From assembly GCA_017745015.1 (NCBI GenBank), contig JAGIAF010000009.1, positions 1 through 24,683 on the forward strand: 24,683 nucleotides of DNA, given 5' to 3'. The position numbers and the translations under genes are program-made. The first letter of the stretch is position 1. Each line of letters begins with the position of its first letter. The notes below the pieces were generated by a model. The model worked only from the letters and a program-made list of their open reading frames with translations. It did no database searches and had not been told where the DNA came from. The DNA comes from Bdellovibrio sp. GTDB taxonomy: Bacteria > Bdellovibrionota > Bdellovibrionia > Bdellovibrionales > Bdellovibrionaceae. Positions 23,401 to 24,683 of the stretch are shown here, piece after piece.

Positions 23401-23634
23401 GGTAAATGTCGATGGGGACTGTGCTGTCAGAAATCCGCGGGCCACGCCGTAAAGACCATTCAAGTCACACATGGCAATGCCATCATAGTCATAGCGAATA
23501 GATTGCTCGACCATTTCTTCGGGGGAGGAGGCGCCACGCAGGAAAGAAAAGTTACTGCGCCCCAAAAGCTCCACAAAGCCTTTTACTTTAGGAGCGACAT
23601 TGAATTTCTGACGGACTTGAACGGAGTTTTTCAC
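20452..23634 (-). CDS. dnaE2: Error-prone DNA polymerase DnaE2 (ImuC)
   Basis: This is a C-family polymerase that copies past DNA lesions together with ImuB. In 1060 residues it has an N-terminal PHP domain with SNFSFLRGAS (27-36), the E2-type variant that lacks the usual His ligands. The palm has GRGSAANS (356-363) and PDIDIDF (395-401), whose D398 and D400 are catalytic. Later come the clamp-proximal region, a helix-hairpin-helix stretch near LKDFIHRTQLPRSVLVKL, and an OB domain with ITQRPPTAKGMCFITLEDE. VQDHPLSVLRPYL near the end is typical of DnaE2 rather than the replicative DnaE1. It lacks the long tail of DnaE1. The start is a GTG 3 bases after the imuB stop, with no good ribosome site of its own, so translation is probably coupled to imuB. 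Confidence 0.97.
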   Translation of the reverse strand: MKNSVQVRQKFNVAPKVKGFVELLGRSNFSFLRGASSPEEMVEQSIRYDYDGIAMCDLNGLYGVARGFLTAQSPSTFTASAKAKEGFRYLIGSELTLTDESTITLIPKNKQGYTHLCELLTLGKRQAAKGFSSLSLEQIEKYNQDLLCIALPPIDDKRYEALEKVFGDRLYIPVWRDYTWESYEFYGQALELERKYSAQLFVTQRPFMHHPERKPLFDVLTCVLHHTTLEDAKDKLIQNAERSLKTLPEISSLWADRVDLVEKTVDIAARVTFKLDEIRYRYPRSNLPNNMTPTEYLRFLTEEGAKWRFPEGLPEKFRKVIEHELELIKDLEYEDYFLTLREICEFADKHGILYQGRGSAANSIVCYCIGLTSVNPNDIDVLFERFISRERREPPDIDIDFEHSRREEVIQHIYEKYNERHAAMVCTVIRYRSKMAIRETAKVFGASLANINAMVKFMGRDGMRRLLEDPSLAVRFGIPPEQWDLFLNMARQLHGFPRHLGIHTGGFLITQDAITEMVPVEKATMNGRYVIQWNKDDVAVLKLMKIDVLSLGMLTCLRKCFDLLKKHKGLSYNLASLPPNDEKTYDMICRAETVGVFQIESRAQMNTLPRMMPRNFYDLVVEVALVRPGPLQGGMVHPYLRRRQGLEEPTYAHPKLIPILERTHGVPIFQEQVMKIVIAVADFSPGDADELRRIMSSAWRKRSTMEAVRERIMTGFKKYGITPEYAEQIYHTIEGFASYGFPESHAASFALLTYASCFLKCRHPDVFACGLLNSQPMGFYAPRTIIAEAQRNGVQFLPLSIQSSDYDYTLIGIDDEDKIKDVRVGLRSLYGLPETIAMKIETERKANGPYQDLKDFIHRTQLPRSVLVKLAASGAMECFNTSARELIWNIESLSLDQNSFLWGQSKEALTQGSFDEEENEELPFESNWDKLRREYDSKGFSVQDHPLSVLRPYLNQKSQTFRENRFAPYATSEDIKTIGNKRKVRVAGLVGITQRPPTAKGMCFITLEDEFGFMNIVIHPDVYQKDRMAIYGRSLLEIQGQVEKVGNITNIRALHVLPLQ

Positions 23635-23637
23635 AAA

Positions 23638-24683
23638 TCAGTCGAAGTAACCATGAAGGTAGTATTGCGAGCTCACGCGATCTTGAAAGATCCACAGCAG
23701 TTGGCCTTGTTGGGACATGGCAAAGAAGTAATCGCGGTGCTTTAATTCCTGCGAACTGATTTGCCACCAAGAGGATTCAATGCGTTCACTCGGCATGGAA
23801 GAAACAAAACGCAAGCGACTCAGCTCGGTGTCTGAGATCGCCTGCGGATTTTCTAGCAACAGGGAGGGGCGAGGACTTTCTTTTAAACCTTTGGCGTAAG
23901 TGCTTTTCACCTGCAAAGCATTGTCTTGGCGCTCGACCAAGTCTTCGGAGGTGAAGTCTTCCGGCCATTCGGTGACGAGTTGAAAACTTTTTTCGGGGAA
24001 ATGGCTCGCTTCCATCTGCAAGAATCCCATTTCGCATTGGGATTGCTTAGCAAAACTGATCAAGCGACGCCAACGATCTTCCGAGTTATCTCGCGGTTCA
24101 AAAAAATCCAGTTGCTGAATTTTTTCAGGCACATCAAATAGCGAAATCTCAAATTCACGAATGGGATTTGATAACTCTGTCTTTTCCATCTTCTTATAAA
24201 GAAGATCTTCAAAAAGTTCCTGATCGCGAGTGGCACTGACCGGCTCAATATTTAAAACATAGCGCTTATCCGAGTATTCGCAGAACAGAATCACTTCCAT
24301 TTTCTGCGCATATCGGGAAAGACCATTGAGGCGCGCGAAAAGACCGTCCAGACACGGCTTCATGCGATTAAAAAGCAAAGGAACGACGCCTAAGGGATCA
24401 TCCATGTAGCCATACCCCACAAGAGGGTCGCGAGGAATAAGAGGTGAAATGACTTGAGCGTCTTGATTATGCAAACGATTCCAAAGTAAAACACCGAAAT
24501 CTCCCCAGCGTTCACGGAGTGAAACCAATCTAAAGTTATAAACTTCTTCTAAAGTGCAAATTCCCAGAGTGTGCGCAAAAGAGATCACGTGTTCGATCAA
24601 TCTTTTTTGGCTCCAGGGATGAAGACCTTCAAGATCTTTTAGCGCATCCAGGCCGAGACCTGAAAACTCACGATGTTCAAAAC
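23638..24683 (-). CDS. imuB: ImuB, inactive Y-family polymerase homologue, 5' end cut off
   Basis: The frame is open from the window edge to a TGA at 23638, so the last 347 residues are visible and the N-terminal half is missing. A TTG at 24600 is not a true start, because coding similarity continues upstream (GLGLDALKDLEGLHPWSQKR). The visible part has a little-finger-like region, then QLDFF (coordinates 24100-24114), which fits the beta-clamp-binding consensus. The ImuB-specific C-terminal block follows, with SMPSERIESSWW, RDYFFAMSQQGQLLWIF and YYLHGYFD. In other bacteria ImuB binds the clamp and recruits DnaE2 and ImuA for damage-induced mutagenesis. lexA or imuA may lie just beyond the window. 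Confidence 0.9.
   Translation of the reverse strand, partial: FEHREFSGLGLDALKDLEGLHPWSQKRLIEHVISFAHTLGICTLEEVYNFRLVSLRERWGDFGVLLWNRLHNQDAQVISPLIPRDPLVGYGYMDDPLGVVPLLFNRMKPCLDGLFARLNGLSRYAQKMEVILFCEYSDKRYVLNIEPVSATRDQELFEDLLYKKMEKTELSNPIREFEISLFDVPEKIQQLDFFEPRDNSEDRWRRLISFAKQSQCEMGFLQMEASHFPEKSFQLVTEWPEDFTSEDLVERQDNALQVKSTYAKGLKESPRPSLLLENPQAISDTELSRLRFVSSMPSERIESSWWQISSQELKHRDYFFAMSQQGQLLWIFQDRVSSQYYLHGYFD

Noticed and set aside
24598..24600. TTG at 24600 as the start of the gene before dnaE2
   Set aside because: The frame continues open to the window edge with ImuB-like sequence, so the gene is simply cut.

Overview
The window looks like a chromosomal stretch from a Bdellovibrio-like predatory bacterium (Bdellovibrionota). 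This is inferred from the gene content. There is a TIGR02147-family protein, a family I associate mainly with Bdellovibrio and Fibrobacter. There are several cyclic-di-GMP domain proteins, many short secreted proteins or lipoproteins specific to the lineage, and GC-rich fold-back elements between genes. No rRNA, tRNA, CRISPR array, transposase or phage gene was seen.

Left part (1-6061, all minus strand): a BON-domain protein cut by the window start, a secreted four-cysteine protein, arginine decarboxylase (speA) with a strong terminator, and leucyl-tRNA synthetase (leuS). A 421-base gap (6062-6482) follows. It holds the leuS promoter and a 195-base fold-back element.

Central part (6483-13395): a plus-strand run of a response-regulator/GGDEF diguanylate cyclase, a cation-diffusion-facilitator metal exporter with a cysteine tail, and trmB, spaced closely enough to be one operon. 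A 2Fe-2S ferredoxin converges on trmB and is divergent from thioredoxin reductase (trxB). trxB ends inside a second, multibranched fold-back element. A stand-alone receiver protein with its terminator follows, then a secreted lytic-transglycosylase-like protein whose 3' end overlaps a convergent TIGR02147 gene, then a small secreted protein.

Right-centre (13472-18901, minus strand): a lipoprotein, a PilZ protein whose start site lies in a 9-bp hairpin, the oligopeptide/dipeptide ABC ATPases oppD-oppF behind a promoter framed by GGTTCTT/AAGAACC heptamers, a HAD phosphatase (gph type) and an OmpA-like lipoprotein.

Right end: an O-methyltransferase (plus strand) converges on a minus-strand mutagenesis cassette. 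That cassette is imuB (cut by the window end), then dnaE2, then an uncharacterised protein with a methyltransferase-like fold that starts 5 bases after dnaE2 stops. The most distinctive material is the imuB-dnaE2-unknown operon, the two structured intergenic elements, the PilZ start hairpin, the oppDF promoter repeats and the divergent transglycosylase-like gene. I did not find a clearly new multi-gene system.
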